From NCBI GenBank assembly GCA_964629245.1, contig CAZVPZ010000009.1, positions 1 through 35,243 of the forward strand: a stretch of 35,243 bases of DNA, given 5' to 3'. Positions 1 to 6,426 of this stretch are shown here, in pieces. The position numbers and the translations under genes are program-made. This stretch comes from CAZVPZ01 sp964629245 (GTDB lineage Archaea; Nanohalarchaeota; Nanosalinia; Nanosalinales; Nanosalinaceae). Below the pieces are notes generated by a model, which had not been told where the DNA came from, did not search any database, and saw only the letters and a list, made by a program, of their open reading frames with translations. Position 1 is the stretch's first letter. Each line of letters begins with the position of its first letter.

Positions 1-42
1 CAGTTAAGAGCCAAGCGCTCTGCCAGACTGAGCTACCGGCCC
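1..42 (-). tRNA. tRNA-Lys (CTT), 5' part, cut by window edge
   Basis: The minus strand reads as a tRNA 5' half. The acceptor strand GGGCCGG (42-36) is followed by T8-A9, a D-arm closed by GCTC/GAGC and an anticodon stem-loop CTTGG-CTCTTAA-CTG. The loop gives anticodon CTT, hence lysine. The 3' half lies beyond position 1, so the T-arm, the acceptor pairing and any 37/38 intron cannot be seen. A TATA-like box at 72-80 lies at the expected distance upstream. Confidence 0.85.
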
Positions 43-71
43 ATCGGGCTAAACTTAATCTCGGAGAGAAG

Positions 72-80
72 ATTTTTAAG
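72..80 (-). promoter_or_regulatory. TATA box of the tRNA-Lys gene
   Basis: On the minus strand this is CTTAAAAAT. Its centre is about 34 nt before the tRNA 5' end at 42, which predicts transcription start a few bases before the mature tRNA. Confidence 0.5.
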
Positions 81-103
81 ACCAACAACGGATGGCGTGT
101 GTT

Positions 104-457
104 CTAGAACCGGATGCTTTTCCTTATGCCGGCGTTCTCTGGATCCGGGTCGATTAACTGGTAGGGTTCATCCCTGATTTCGGCGAACCTGCCGCAGGAC
201 GGACACTTCATGTAGCCGGGGTGGTCGCTTTCAACGGTGCGGTTCTCCCCACAGCTGCAGTTTATCCTTGGTTCGAGGGGATCGACCTTCAGGTCGACGT
301 GCTCCAGGATAGTTCCCCTGGTGAAGTAGTCGAAAAGAGTCTCGAACTCCGCGGGATTGCAGATGTGCTTGTTTACGCGTACATGCGCGGAGCCGTTTGT
401 GGAGATGCGTGAGAGGTCCTGAATCACTTTAATGAGGACGTTGCCTAGTTTTTCCAT
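104..457 (-). CDS. HypA-like zinc-ribbon protein without the nickel-binding N-terminus
   Basis: A 117-residue protein with the layout of HypA/HybF hydrogenase-nickel chaperones: an N-terminal alpha/beta half (about 1-60) and a zinc ribbon with Cys67, Cys69, Cys85 and Cys88. The size fits the family. True HypA begins Met-His-Glu and uses that His for nickel; here the start is Met-Glu-Lys, and no hydrogenase gene is nearby, so a nickel role is doubtful. The first CXC pair is also one residue shorter than the usual CXXC. The ORF extends to a TTG at 517, but a TATA box at 521-531 places the transcription start near 500, so the ATG at 457, preceded by GAGGT, is preferred. It may be a zinc-ribbon protein of unknown role sharing the HypA fold. 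Confidence 0.65.
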   Translation of the reverse strand: MEKLGNVLIKVIQDLSRISTNGSAHVRVNKHICNPAEFETLFDYFTRGTILEHVDLKVDPLEPRINCSCGENRTVESDHPGYMKCPSCGRFAEIRDEPYQLIDPDPENAGIRKSIRF

Positions 458-520
458 TCTTGTCTTTAACCTCTTCGAACATTTCCCTGCCCCCAGACAA
501 TAATTATTCCTGCTCAAAAC

Positions 521-531
521 CTTTATTTAAG
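521..531 (-). promoter_or_regulatory. TATA box of the HypA-like gene
   Basis: The minus strand reads ACTTAAATAAAG. The predicted transcription start is about 25 nt downstream, near 500, inside the longest ORF. This supports the internal ATG at 457 as the real start. Confidence 0.5.
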
Positions 532-566
532 TTATTGGATACGCTTCCGCGACTTCCGCAAAAAGT

Positions 567-998
567 TCATGAGGTGTTCAAAAACGGTCTGAAGACCTTA
601 GGATTCTTCTTAATAAAAATAGCGATTAGGGAGAGCGTTATTATACCAAGATTGGCTGCCAGACTGTATGCAGATGCCAGTCCCAGCGAAAAATTCTTTG
701 ACGCCGGGAAAAGTAGAGGAAGTCCAGAAGGAGTCAGCAAGTCGAGCCCTAAGGCGGATAGATAGCCTATAAGCGCTGATTCTGCCGACTTCCTGTCCCC
801 CGAATAGACATACACAAGGCCCGCGAAGACGCCTGCGGCAAGAAAGGAATGGAAAATACCCCTGTGGACGAAAGGATAGATGAAATCAAATAGTATGTCG
901 ATGTCGGGGACTGCTGAGAACACTATAGCTGTAACAAGCCTCAGTTCGAGGATGTAGGCGACTGAAAGACCGAACATGAGATGCGTGACCGATATCAC
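567..998 (-). CDS. YdjM-family (metal-dependent hydrolase-like) membrane protein
   Basis: A 143-residue polytopic membrane protein. It matches the YdjM/LexA-binding inner-membrane hydrolase family (Pfam YdjM type): an N-terminal Thr-His in the first hydrophobic segment, a VPDIDILFDF acidic motif near residue 33, and an HRGIFHS motif near residue 46, followed by further hydrophobic segments. The spaced His and Asp residues are the putative metal ligands of the family. The start is a GTG at 998; the next internal Met (residue 8) would remove the conserved His, so GTG is preferred. The exact substrate is not known for the family. It appears to be transcribed alone. Confidence 0.7.
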   Translation of the reverse strand: MISVTHLMFGLSVAYILELRLVTAIVFSAVPDIDILFDFIYPFVHRGIFHSFLAAGVFAGLVYVYSGDRKSAESALIGYLSALGLDLLTPSGLPLLFPASKNFSLGLASAYSLAANLGIITLSLIAIFIKKNPKVFRPFLNTS

Positions 999-1073
999 GC
1001 CTGAACTTCTGTCTGCCTGAATAAGTGTCTTGGGCTCTAAAAACCTGAAAAGTCTCGACGCTCAAACACCACC

Positions 1074-1415
1074 ATGGACATAGGTAGATGGCTCGACCAG
1101 TTCGAAGACACTTGGGAGCGGAAGGATATCGACTCGGTCCTCGACCTGTTCACTGATGAAGTGGTATACTATGAAACGCCTTTCGAGAGACTGGAGGGTG
1201 AAGCGCTCAGAGAGGAGTGGGAGACCGTTAGAGAGCAGGAGGACATCAGCATCGAGACTAAGGTGTTCGCGCGGGACGGCGACCGATTCGCGGTGGAGTG
1301 GTCTCTCGGTTACACGAAGAACGGCGACCGACACCATCTGGAAGGAGTATACTTGATACGTCTGAACGACGGGAACAGGTGCCGCGAATTCCGGCAATAC
1401 TTCATGAAGAGATAA
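1074..1415 (+). CDS. SnoaL/NTF2-like fold protein
   Basis: A 113-residue acidic soluble protein. An N-terminal helix (WLDQFEDTWERKDIDSVLDL, residues 6-25) is followed by a strand-rich half containing FTDEVVYYETPF and a late YLIRL strand. This is the usual pattern of SnoaL-like/NTF2-superfamily proteins, which form a cone-shaped pocket for small ligands. Some members are isomerases or cyclases and many are of unknown role; no specific active site can be assigned here. The ATG at 1074 is the obvious start. Two overlapping palindromes follow the stop codon and may act as terminator or operator. Confidence 0.6.
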   Translation: MDIGRWLDQFEDTWERKDIDSVLDLFTDEVVYYETPFERLEGEALREEWETVREQEDISIETKVFARDGDRFAVEWSLGYTKNGDRHHLEGVYLIRLNDGNRCREFRQYFMKR

Positions 1416-1432
1416 CCCGGAACTCGAAGAGT

Positions 1433-1462
1433 TTCTGTGTACACAGAAGTTCTGTGAACTTC
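1433..1462. repeat. Two overlapping perfect inverted repeats
   Basis: TTCTGTGTACACAGAA (1433-1448) is a perfect 16-bp palindrome. It shares bases with a second perfect inverted repeat, GAAGTTC-TGT-GAACTTC (1446-1462). The pair starts 18 bp after the SnoaL-like stop codon. It could fold as alternative hairpins in a transcript end or bind a dimeric regulator. No T-run follows, so a simple intrinsic terminator is not obvious. Confidence 0.6.
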
Positions 1463-1481
1463 GATTATCAGCGTAACGATG

Positions 1482-1502
1482 GCGGGGCGTGGATTTGAAC
1501 CA
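1482..1502 (-). repeat. Partial copy of the tRNA-Met 3' end (T-arm plus acceptor)
   Basis: The 21-bp word GCGGGGCGTGGATTTGAACCA occurs here and again at 1542-1562 inside the initiator tRNA, exactly 60 bp apart. On the minus strand it is the T-loop, T-stem and acceptor 3' strand of tRNA-iMet. Such duplicated tRNA 3' ends are the usual footprint of tRNA-targeting integration or of tRNA fragment duplication. Only 39 bp separate the copies and no integrase gene is present. Confidence 0.8.
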
Positions 1503-1505
1503 TCC

Positions 1506-1522
1506 GAAAATCCGAGATTTTC
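1506..1522. repeat. Short hairpin GAAAATC-CGA-GATTTTC
   Basis: A perfect 7-bp stem with a 3-nt loop, sitting between the two copies of the tRNA-Met 3' end. The same stem arms with a different loop (TTC) occur at 14759-14775 between pheT and pspC, so this may be a dispersed genomic hairpin element. Confidence 0.6.
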
Positions 1523-1540
1523 TTGGAGTTTCAAATCCAT

Positions 1541-1614
1541 AGCGGGGCGTGGATTTGAACCACGGACCTCCGGGTTATGAGCCCGACGAGCACTCCTGGC
1601 TGCTCTACCCCGCT
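1541..1614 (-). tRNA. Initiator tRNA-Met (CAT)
   Basis: A complete 74-nt cloverleaf with no intron. The acceptor AGCGGGG/CCCCGCT starts with the A1-U72 pair typical of archaeal initiators. The D-arm is GAGC/GCTC. The anticodon loop CTCATAA (anticodon CAT, complement at 1577-1579) sits on a stem containing the three G-C pairs diagnostic of initiator tRNA. The T-arm is CGTGG-TTCAAAT-CCACG. No encoded CCA. The 3' terminal 21 bases are duplicated downstream at 1482-1502. Confidence 0.95.
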
Positions 1615-1628
1615 GCAGAATCTATACC

Positions 1629-1655
1629 AAAAACTGGTCTATCAGTTTTTTAAAC
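1629..1655 (-). promoter_or_regulatory. tRNA-Met promoter: TATA box overlapping an inverted repeat
   Basis: The minus strand carries GTTTAAAAAACTG (1655-1643) as a TATA-like box. It overlaps an 8-bp inverted repeat AAAAACTG-GTCTAT-CAGTTTTT (1629-1650), which places the repeat between TATA box and transcription start. The palindrome could be an operator or chance in an A/T-rich promoter. Confidence 0.4.
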
Positions 1656-1703
1656 CATGTACTATCGGGAAACGATAAAACAGCGAGGCATAAAGTTCCA
1701 CGT

Positions 1704-2366
1704 ATGTCGAAAGTGCTTGGAGTCGACGAGGCCGGGAGAGGGCCTGTCATAGGCAGCATGTTTGTAGCGGGCTTCATGGTAGAAGAATCCGAGCTGCCGG
1801 AGCTGGAAGATCTGGGCGTCAAGGATTCGAAGAAGCTCAGCGCCAACCGCCGGGAGCAGATAAGGGATGAACTGGATGATATAGGGCGGTTCGAGCTCAA
1901 GGAGGTTGAGGCGGGGGACATCGACGAGCTCAGGGAGGTGATGACTCTCAACGAGATAGAGGTAGAGGCTTTCGCCGACGTGATAAAGCGGTTCGAACCC
2001 GGCCGCGTGATAGTCGACCTCCCGGAACCCGATGGAGACCGGTTCGTCAAAAAATTGAAGGGGAAACTGCCCGCAGAGTTCAGCGAGGTCGACTTCGTCG
2101 CGGAGCACGGAGCTGACGATAACTATCCCGTGGTTTCCGCCGCCTCGATCGTGGCGAAGAGCGCCCGTGAAGCCCACGTCTCGGCGCTAGTTGAAAAGTA
2201 CGGTTTCGACTTCAAGTCGGGTTATCCACACGACCCGGAGACCATCGAGTTCCTGGAGACTTACCTGGAGGAGAAGGGCGAACTGCCTCCCGAGACACGG
2301 CGTTCGTGGTCAACCGCGGAGAGGATCTTGAAGCAGAGTGAGCAGAGTTCCTTTGACGACTTCTAG
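1704..2366 (+). CDS. rnhB: Ribonuclease HII with C-terminal PCNA-interacting peptide
   Basis: A 220-residue enzyme that cleaves the RNA strand of RNA-DNA hybrids and removes single ribonucleotides from DNA. The family motif GVDEAGRG is at residues 6-13, and the four acidic metal ligands are Asp8, Glu9, Asp105 and Asp138. GYPHDPET (173-180) and the late RRSWST motif are also present. The last seven residues QSSFDDF (Gln214, Phe217, Phe220) form a PIP-box-like tail, as in archaeal RNase HII enzymes that dock on the PCNA clamp. Length is normal. A TATA-like box near 1673-1682 lies about 27 nt before the ATG, so the mRNA is probably leaderless. It is divergent from tRNA-Met. Confidence 0.95.
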   Translation: MSKVLGVDEAGRGPVIGSMFVAGFMVEESELPELEDLGVKDSKKLSANRREQIRDELDDIGRFELKEVEAGDIDELREVMTLNEIEVEAFADVIKRFEPGRVIVDLPEPDGDRFVKKLKGKLPAEFSEVDFVAEHGADDNYPVVSAASIVAKSAREAHVSALVEKYGFDFKSGYPHDPETIEFLETYLEEKGELPPETRRSWSTAERILKQSEQSSFDDF

Positions 2367-2404
2367 CCCGGGGAATTTAAGGCTTCACCTATACTGGACT
2401 TGAT

Positions 2405-2944
2405 ATGACAGAGGCCAAACTTTCGGATGCCGGTGTCAAGGTCTTCGATGAGGAGGAAGCAGGGGAGATTCACACTGAGTTCTACTACGGCAAGCTGCTC
2501 GAGGACGGGGAGCTGGAACTATCGCCTGTCGAGGCGATGCACCTAGTTGACCGGGGAGAACTCGATGTGGAGGAAGAAGGAGAGATCCTCGACCGGGAGG
2601 AGCTGTTCGAGAGGTTCAGCTCTATCGACGACGAGTTCGACTACAAGTACCAGGTCTACAGCGACCTGCGTGATCGGGGCTATATCGTGAAGAGCGGTTT
2701 CAAGTTCGGTACGCATTTCCGCGTCTATCCGCGCGGCGTGAACCCGTATTCCGAGGGGCCGAAGAAGCAGAAGGAGCACACCAAGTGGATAGTCCACGCT
2801 GTTCCCGAGAACTACACACTCTCCTATCAGGAGATGTCGAGAGCAGTAAGACTCGCACAGAACATCCGGGCCAAGATGCTCTGGGCGATTGTCGACACGG
2901 AGGGGGGAGTGACCTACTACGAGTTCTCACATGTGACGCCGTGA
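2405..2944 (+). CDS. endA: tRNA-splicing endonuclease
   Basis: A 179-residue enzyme that cuts tRNA introns at bulge-helix-bulge motifs, giving 2',3'-cyclic phosphate ends. The catalytic triad is visible: Tyr108 in FRVYPRG, His125 in KEHTKWIV and Lys157 in IRAKMLWAIVD. A single unit of about 180 residues is the size of the homotetrameric (alpha4) class, unlike the duplicated dimeric type of haloarchaea. Alpha4 enzymes prefer canonical 37/38 introns, which is where the tRNA-Val intron at 18076-18168 lies. The TATA-like GAATTTAAGG near 2374 implies a leaderless mRNA starting at the ATG. Confidence 0.95.
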   Translation: MTEAKLSDAGVKVFDEEEAGEIHTEFYYGKLLEDGELELSPVEAMHLVDRGELDVEEEGEILDREELFERFSSIDDEFDYKYQVYSDLRDRGYIVKSGFKFGTHFRVYPRGVNPYSEGPKKQKEHTKWIVHAVPENYTLSYQEMSRAVRLAQNIRAKMLWAIVDTEGGVTYYEFSHVTP

Positions 2945-2977
2945 AAGTTATAACATATCTTGACCAACCTTACCTAG

Positions 2978-3640
2978 ATGTCGACTCAACCGAATTCAGG
3001 ACCGAGATTCCCTGTCCGTTCGAACAACCAGCGGTCAGTCTCTGGTAACTACTGGGCAAAAGAGATTGACGAGATTAACGCCGCTCCTATGGAAGTGAGG
3101 TACTGGAGGTCGAGGAACTTCTACGCACCCATGGCGAAAGTTCCCGGCACCGGTTTTTCAGCCAGTGACAGTTTCCGGGCACATGCCAGCCAGGAGGCTC
3201 TACAGCAGAACGTTTACGGCGGAGAGGTGGCTCTGCCAGAAGAGGGTGTGGAGGTCGTGGTCTACGATCCTCTTAGCGAGGAGCCGGATTCCTGGAAGGG
3301 TGTGCTTGAGCCAGTGGATGAACCCGGGGAGGAACTGGAAGAGACGATGGAGGCCTACCCATCTCTGGAAGATTTCCTTGAGAACGGTGGCCTGATCCTC
3401 GGCCAGGAGCCAGCGGGGATGGTAGATAAGAGGTACGACTTCGTTGTGACCGACAGCTCACTCAGTACGGGGATAGAGGAGCTGGAAAGAGCAATCGGCG
3501 CTCCCAAGAGGATGGTGGGTGACGTGGAGAATATCCTCAACAGCGGTGCGCCGGAGAACCTCCGATCCGCGACCTACCAGGACGCTCTCGAGATGTTGAG
3601 TAAGGATCCCGAGGATCTGTCTAGCTCAGGAGTTCGATGA
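2978..3640 (+). CDS. Acidic protein of unknown function
   Basis: A 220-residue soluble protein that I do not recognise. The first 25 residues are Ser/Asn/Gln/Arg-rich and look disordered; the remainder is acidic, with a strand VEVVVYDP near 90-97 and an Asp/Glu-rich stretch at about 100-135. There is no signal peptide, transmembrane segment or Cys motif. A TATA-like AGTTATAACA at about 2945-2955 implies transcription starting at or just before the ATG. Its 3' end overlaps the 3' end of the convergent rhomboid gene by 20 bp. Confidence 0.7.
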   Translation: MSTQPNSGPRFPVRSNNQRSVSGNYWAKEIDEINAAPMEVRYWRSRNFYAPMAKVPGTGFSASDSFRAHASQEALQQNVYGGEVALPEEGVEVVVYDPLSEEPDSWKGVLEPVDEPGEELEETMEAYPSLEDFLENGGLILGQEPAGMVDKRYDFVVTDSSLSTGIEELERAIGAPKRMVGDVENILNSGAPENLRSATYQDALEMLSKDPEDLSSSGVR

Positions 3641-4517
3641 CTGTGGCTTTCGGCCGGTGCTTATCTCTCAGCCGCCTTCCGAACCAGACCCCGGCGAGCA
3701 GACCCGCGAGGTGTGCGGAGGAGGCGAAGTTGCCTATAAGGGGCAGCGTAGTCCCTGTCAGTTTTGCGAGAAGGTTGACGGTCTCTATGCCAGCGAAAAG
3801 GTGGAGCGCCGTACTTATCTTCATCGGTATGAAAAAGTAAAGTAGTACCTCCGCCTCGGGATACATCATGGCTACAGTCGCGAAGACCGCAACGACCGCT
3901 CCGGAGGCTCCTACCGCCAGTCCGAGTGTCGGGATGCCGCTGATAGCAGGTCCGTGCAACTGGAAAAGCAGGTTGCGGAAAGCGACGAAGGCGATGCTCG
4001 CGAACAGCCCTGACCCGATGTAGAACTGGAGCATCTTCTTGCCTCCCACCAGCTTCTCCACCGGCGTGCCGAAGAAGTAGAAGGTCACCATGTTCGCGAA
4101 TATGTGGAAGCTTCCGCCGTGAACAAGCATCACCGTCAGCAGGGTCCAAGGCCTTGACGCTATCGCCTGTAGCGACGGGTCGAGAGCCAGCGCGCGGAAG
4201 TAGCCGGGGAAAGGATACTGGAGCAGGAAAGAAACCGAGGTCAATGCGATTATTATCAAGGTGTAGTTGGACTTCAGCGCGAGCAGGATATCGCGCGGGA
4301 GCGAAGGCTTCCTGACAGTTGGACTTCCTCCGGCGTCATGCTCACTCAAGTCCTCTTCTTCCTCCTTCTGGAACCATCTTTCGTCCGCCGCTTTCGCATC
4401 CTCAAGGCCGTCGCAGTCGTGGTTCTCTGGTAGCCTGTGCTCGGTGCAGAACTTGTCCCCGCAGTAGCGGCAGGTAAAGGTCATAGCCTGCTTGCTGCAT
4501 CTTGAGCACTCTGCCAT
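3621..4517 (-). CDS. Rhomboid intramembrane serine protease with AN1 zinc finger
   Basis: A 298-residue fusion. Residues 1-35 form an AN1-type zinc finger with regularly spaced Cys and His (Cys4, Cys7, Cys16, Cys19, Cys24, His27, His33, Cys35). An acidic linker runs to about 65, and a six-helix rhomboid domain follows from about 83. Catalytic Ser205 lies in GASGA and His269 in SSAHLAGLLAG, with the supporting His133, His138 and Asn142 of the HxxxxHxxxN motif. It cleaves single-span membrane proteins within the bilayer. AN1-rhomboid fusions are known in haloarchaea. A TATA box near 4534-4545 makes the ATG at 4517 essentially leaderless. Substrates cannot be named from sequence; the many single-TM proteins in this window are possible candidates. 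Confidence 0.92.
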   Translation of the reverse strand: MAECSRCSKQAMTFTCRYCGDKFCTEHRLPENHDCDGLEDAKAADERWFQKEEEEDLSEHDAGGSPTVRKPSLPRDILLALKSNYTLIIIALTSVSFLLQYPFPGYFRALALDPSLQAIASRPWTLLTVMLVHGGSFHIFANMVTFYFFGTPVEKLVGGKKMLQFYIGSGLFASIAFVAFRNLLFQLHGPAISGIPTLGLAVGASGAVVAVFATVAMMYPEAEVLLYFFIPMKISTALHLFAGIETVNLLAKLTGTTLPLIGNFASSAHLAGLLAGVWFGRRLRDKHRPKATVIELLS

Positions 4518-4562
4518 GGGTAAAGGATGCGGAAACAGTATTTATCAATCTGGGTAATCCGT

Positions 4563-6314
4563 CTATTCCAGGGACTGGAAACTCTCTTGACCGCTTACAA
4601 GGTCTTCCAGAACTCCCGGTAGCTCCTCGACTGCTATCCTGACCTGCTCCGTTGAGTCCCTGTCCCGGACAGTCACTGTCGAATCATCCAGTGTTTCGTG
4701 GTCAACGGTGAGGCAGAACGGTGTTCCGACCTCGTCCTGGCGCCGGTAGCGCCGACCTATCGAACCGGAGTCGTCGTAGCTCACGGAGAGGCCTGATTTT
4801 CTCAGCTGTTCCGCGAGTTCACGGGCTGTCTCTCCCATGCCCTGCTTATCCATCAGCGGGAAGACAGCTGCCTCCGTCGGCGCGACCTCAGGTTCGAACC
4901 TCAGGACCTTCCGCTCCTCTCCATCGACCTCGTCCTCGTCGTAGGAATGGGCCATAACAGTGTAGAGTATACGGCCGATACCGAAAGAGGGTTCGACCAC
5001 GTGTGGTGTGATGCGTTCTCCGGTCTTCTTGACCTCTTCGACGTTCAACTCCACAGTATCCTTGTCTATCTCCATTTCCTCTTCGTTGACTTCCACTGTT
5101 ACGTTGCCGCTTTCCTGGAGTGCTTCCGGGTTTCTCTCTCCTAGCTCCTTGAGAGCCTCCGCTACTTCACCGGCCCTATCGCCGAACTCGGGGCCCAGGG
5201 ACTCCATGTTCGGCCTGACTTCCACCTCTTCCTCCATCTTCGGCTCGTCGTATTCCTTGAAGACCCTGAAGTCCTCGTCCGAGTGTTCCTCGTGTTTCGA
5301 GAGGTCGTAGCATCCCCTGTAGGCGAATCCTGCAAGTTCAACCCAGTCGCCGTCAAGTTCGGCTTCCGCGTCCCAGCAGTCACTGGCGTAATGGGCGCGT
5401 TCACCTGACAGGTGCTGCCGGAAACGGAACCGGTCCATGTCTACGCCGATCCGCTCGAACCACCTCTTCGCGATGCCGAGGTAGTAGGCAACCCAGTCGC
5501 TTTCTATAACATCCTGGTCGACCGCCTCTCTGATACTCATCTCTACATGATTGCTGTCCTCGTTCTCCTGCTCGGTTACAGGATAGAGTTCGAGTTCCAG
5601 GTCTTCTATCTTTTCCAGCTCTGGTTCGTTCTCCTCGGGGTCGATGAATAACTCTAGCTCTGCCTGGGTAAACTCCCTCACACGTATGATGGATTTCCGG
5701 GGAGATATCTCGTTCCTGTACGCCCGGCCTACCTGGGTCACCCCGAAGGGCAGCTGTTCCCGGGCGTATTCCCTCAGCTGGGGGAACTCCACGAATATCC
5801 CCTGCGCAGTCTCTGGCCGTAGATAGCCGGGTGTCGAGTCTCCCGGACCGATGGAGGTGCCGAACATCAGGTTGAAGTCCTCCACTTCCTGTCCTGCAAG
5901 CGGCGAGCCGCAGGAGGGACACCTTATATCGTTTTCTGCTATCAGCTCCGCTACTTCTTCAGCTGAAAGGCTCTCCGCATCTTCGATACCGGTGCTGTCC
6001 TCCACCAGATGGTCTGCTCTATGCGATGCCCCGCACTCTTCGCATACTACTATCATATCATCGAAGCCCTCCAGGTGTCCCGAGGCCTCGAACACCGGCT
6101 CGGGCATCACCGTCGGGGCATCTATCTCCTTGTTGCCCTCCTGGAAGGTGAACCTGTCCCTCCAGATGTCCTCGATTTTCTGCTTCAGCGTCGATCCCTG
6201 GGGCCCGAAGGTGTAGAAACCCGCTACACCTCCGTATACCTGTGCCGAGGGGAAGAAGAATCCGCGTCTCTTCGCGAGTTCCACCAGCTTCTCCGACTCA
6301 TCGTTTTCGCTCAT
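4563..6314 (-). CDS. glyS: Glycyl-tRNA synthetase (archaeal/eukaryal class II)
   Basis: A 583-residue class II synthetase that charges tRNA-Gly. The N-terminal catalytic core carries FFFPSAQVYGG and GFYTFGPQG (about 19-40). An inserted zinc ribbon has Cys91, Cys94, Cys132 and Cys135. The motif-2 region includes RNEISPRKS and FTQAELELFIDPEE, and motif 3 lies in VEPSFGIGRILYT. A C-terminal anticodon-binding domain spans roughly 480-575. The protein is strongly acidic. The gene is divergent from pgk, with a TATA-like box at about 6345-6356 on the minus strand. Confidence 0.95.
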   Translation of the reverse strand: MSENDESEKLVELAKRRGFFFPSAQVYGGVAGFYTFGPQGSTLKQKIEDIWRDRFTFQEGNKEIDAPTVMPEPVFEASGHLEGFDDMIVVCEECGASHRADHLVEDSTGIEDAESLSAEEVAELIAENDIRCPSCGSPLAGQEVEDFNLMFGTSIGPGDSTPGYLRPETAQGIFVEFPQLREYAREQLPFGVTQVGRAYRNEISPRKSIIRVREFTQAELELFIDPEENEPELEKIEDLELELYPVTEQENEDSNHVEMSIREAVDQDVIESDWVAYYLGIAKRWFERIGVDMDRFRFRQHLSGERAHYASDCWDAEAELDGDWVELAGFAYRGCYDLSKHEEHSDEDFRVFKEYDEPKMEEEVEVRPNMESLGPEFGDRAGEVAEALKELGERNPEALQESGNVTVEVNEEEMEIDKDTVELNVEEVKKTGERITPHVVEPSFGIGRILYTVMAHSYDEDEVDGEERKVLRFEPEVAPTEAAVFPLMDKQGMGETARELAEQLRKSGLSVSYDDSGSIGRRYRRQDEVGTPFCLTVDHETLDDSTVTVRDRDSTEQVRIAVEELPGVLEDLVSGQESFQSLE

Positions 6315-6388
6315 ACCAGCACCTTAAGCAGAATATGTGGAGGTATTTTTAGAACTATGAGGGTTCTGGTCCCGGGAATCTGAGGCAA

Positions 6389-6420
6389 CTATTAAAAACA
6401 GCAGTAATACATCGTATTAC
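6389..6420 (+). promoter_or_regulatory. pgk promoter with operator-like palindrome
   Basis: The TATA box ACTATTAAAA (6389-6398) is followed by a perfect 7-bp inverted repeat GTAATAC-ATC-GTATTAC (6404-6420). The predicted transcription start, about 26 nt past the TATA centre, falls within the second arm. The geometry fits a repressor site that blocks RNA polymerase, suggesting regulation of glycolytic phosphoglycerate kinase. The repressor is not identifiable here. Confidence 0.6.
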
Positions 6421-6426
6421 AGGAGC

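Noticed and set aside
5401..5922. 173-codon minus-strand ORF in another frame of glyS
   Set aside because: Arg/Gly/Pro-rich out-of-frame reading of conserved GlyRS sequence.
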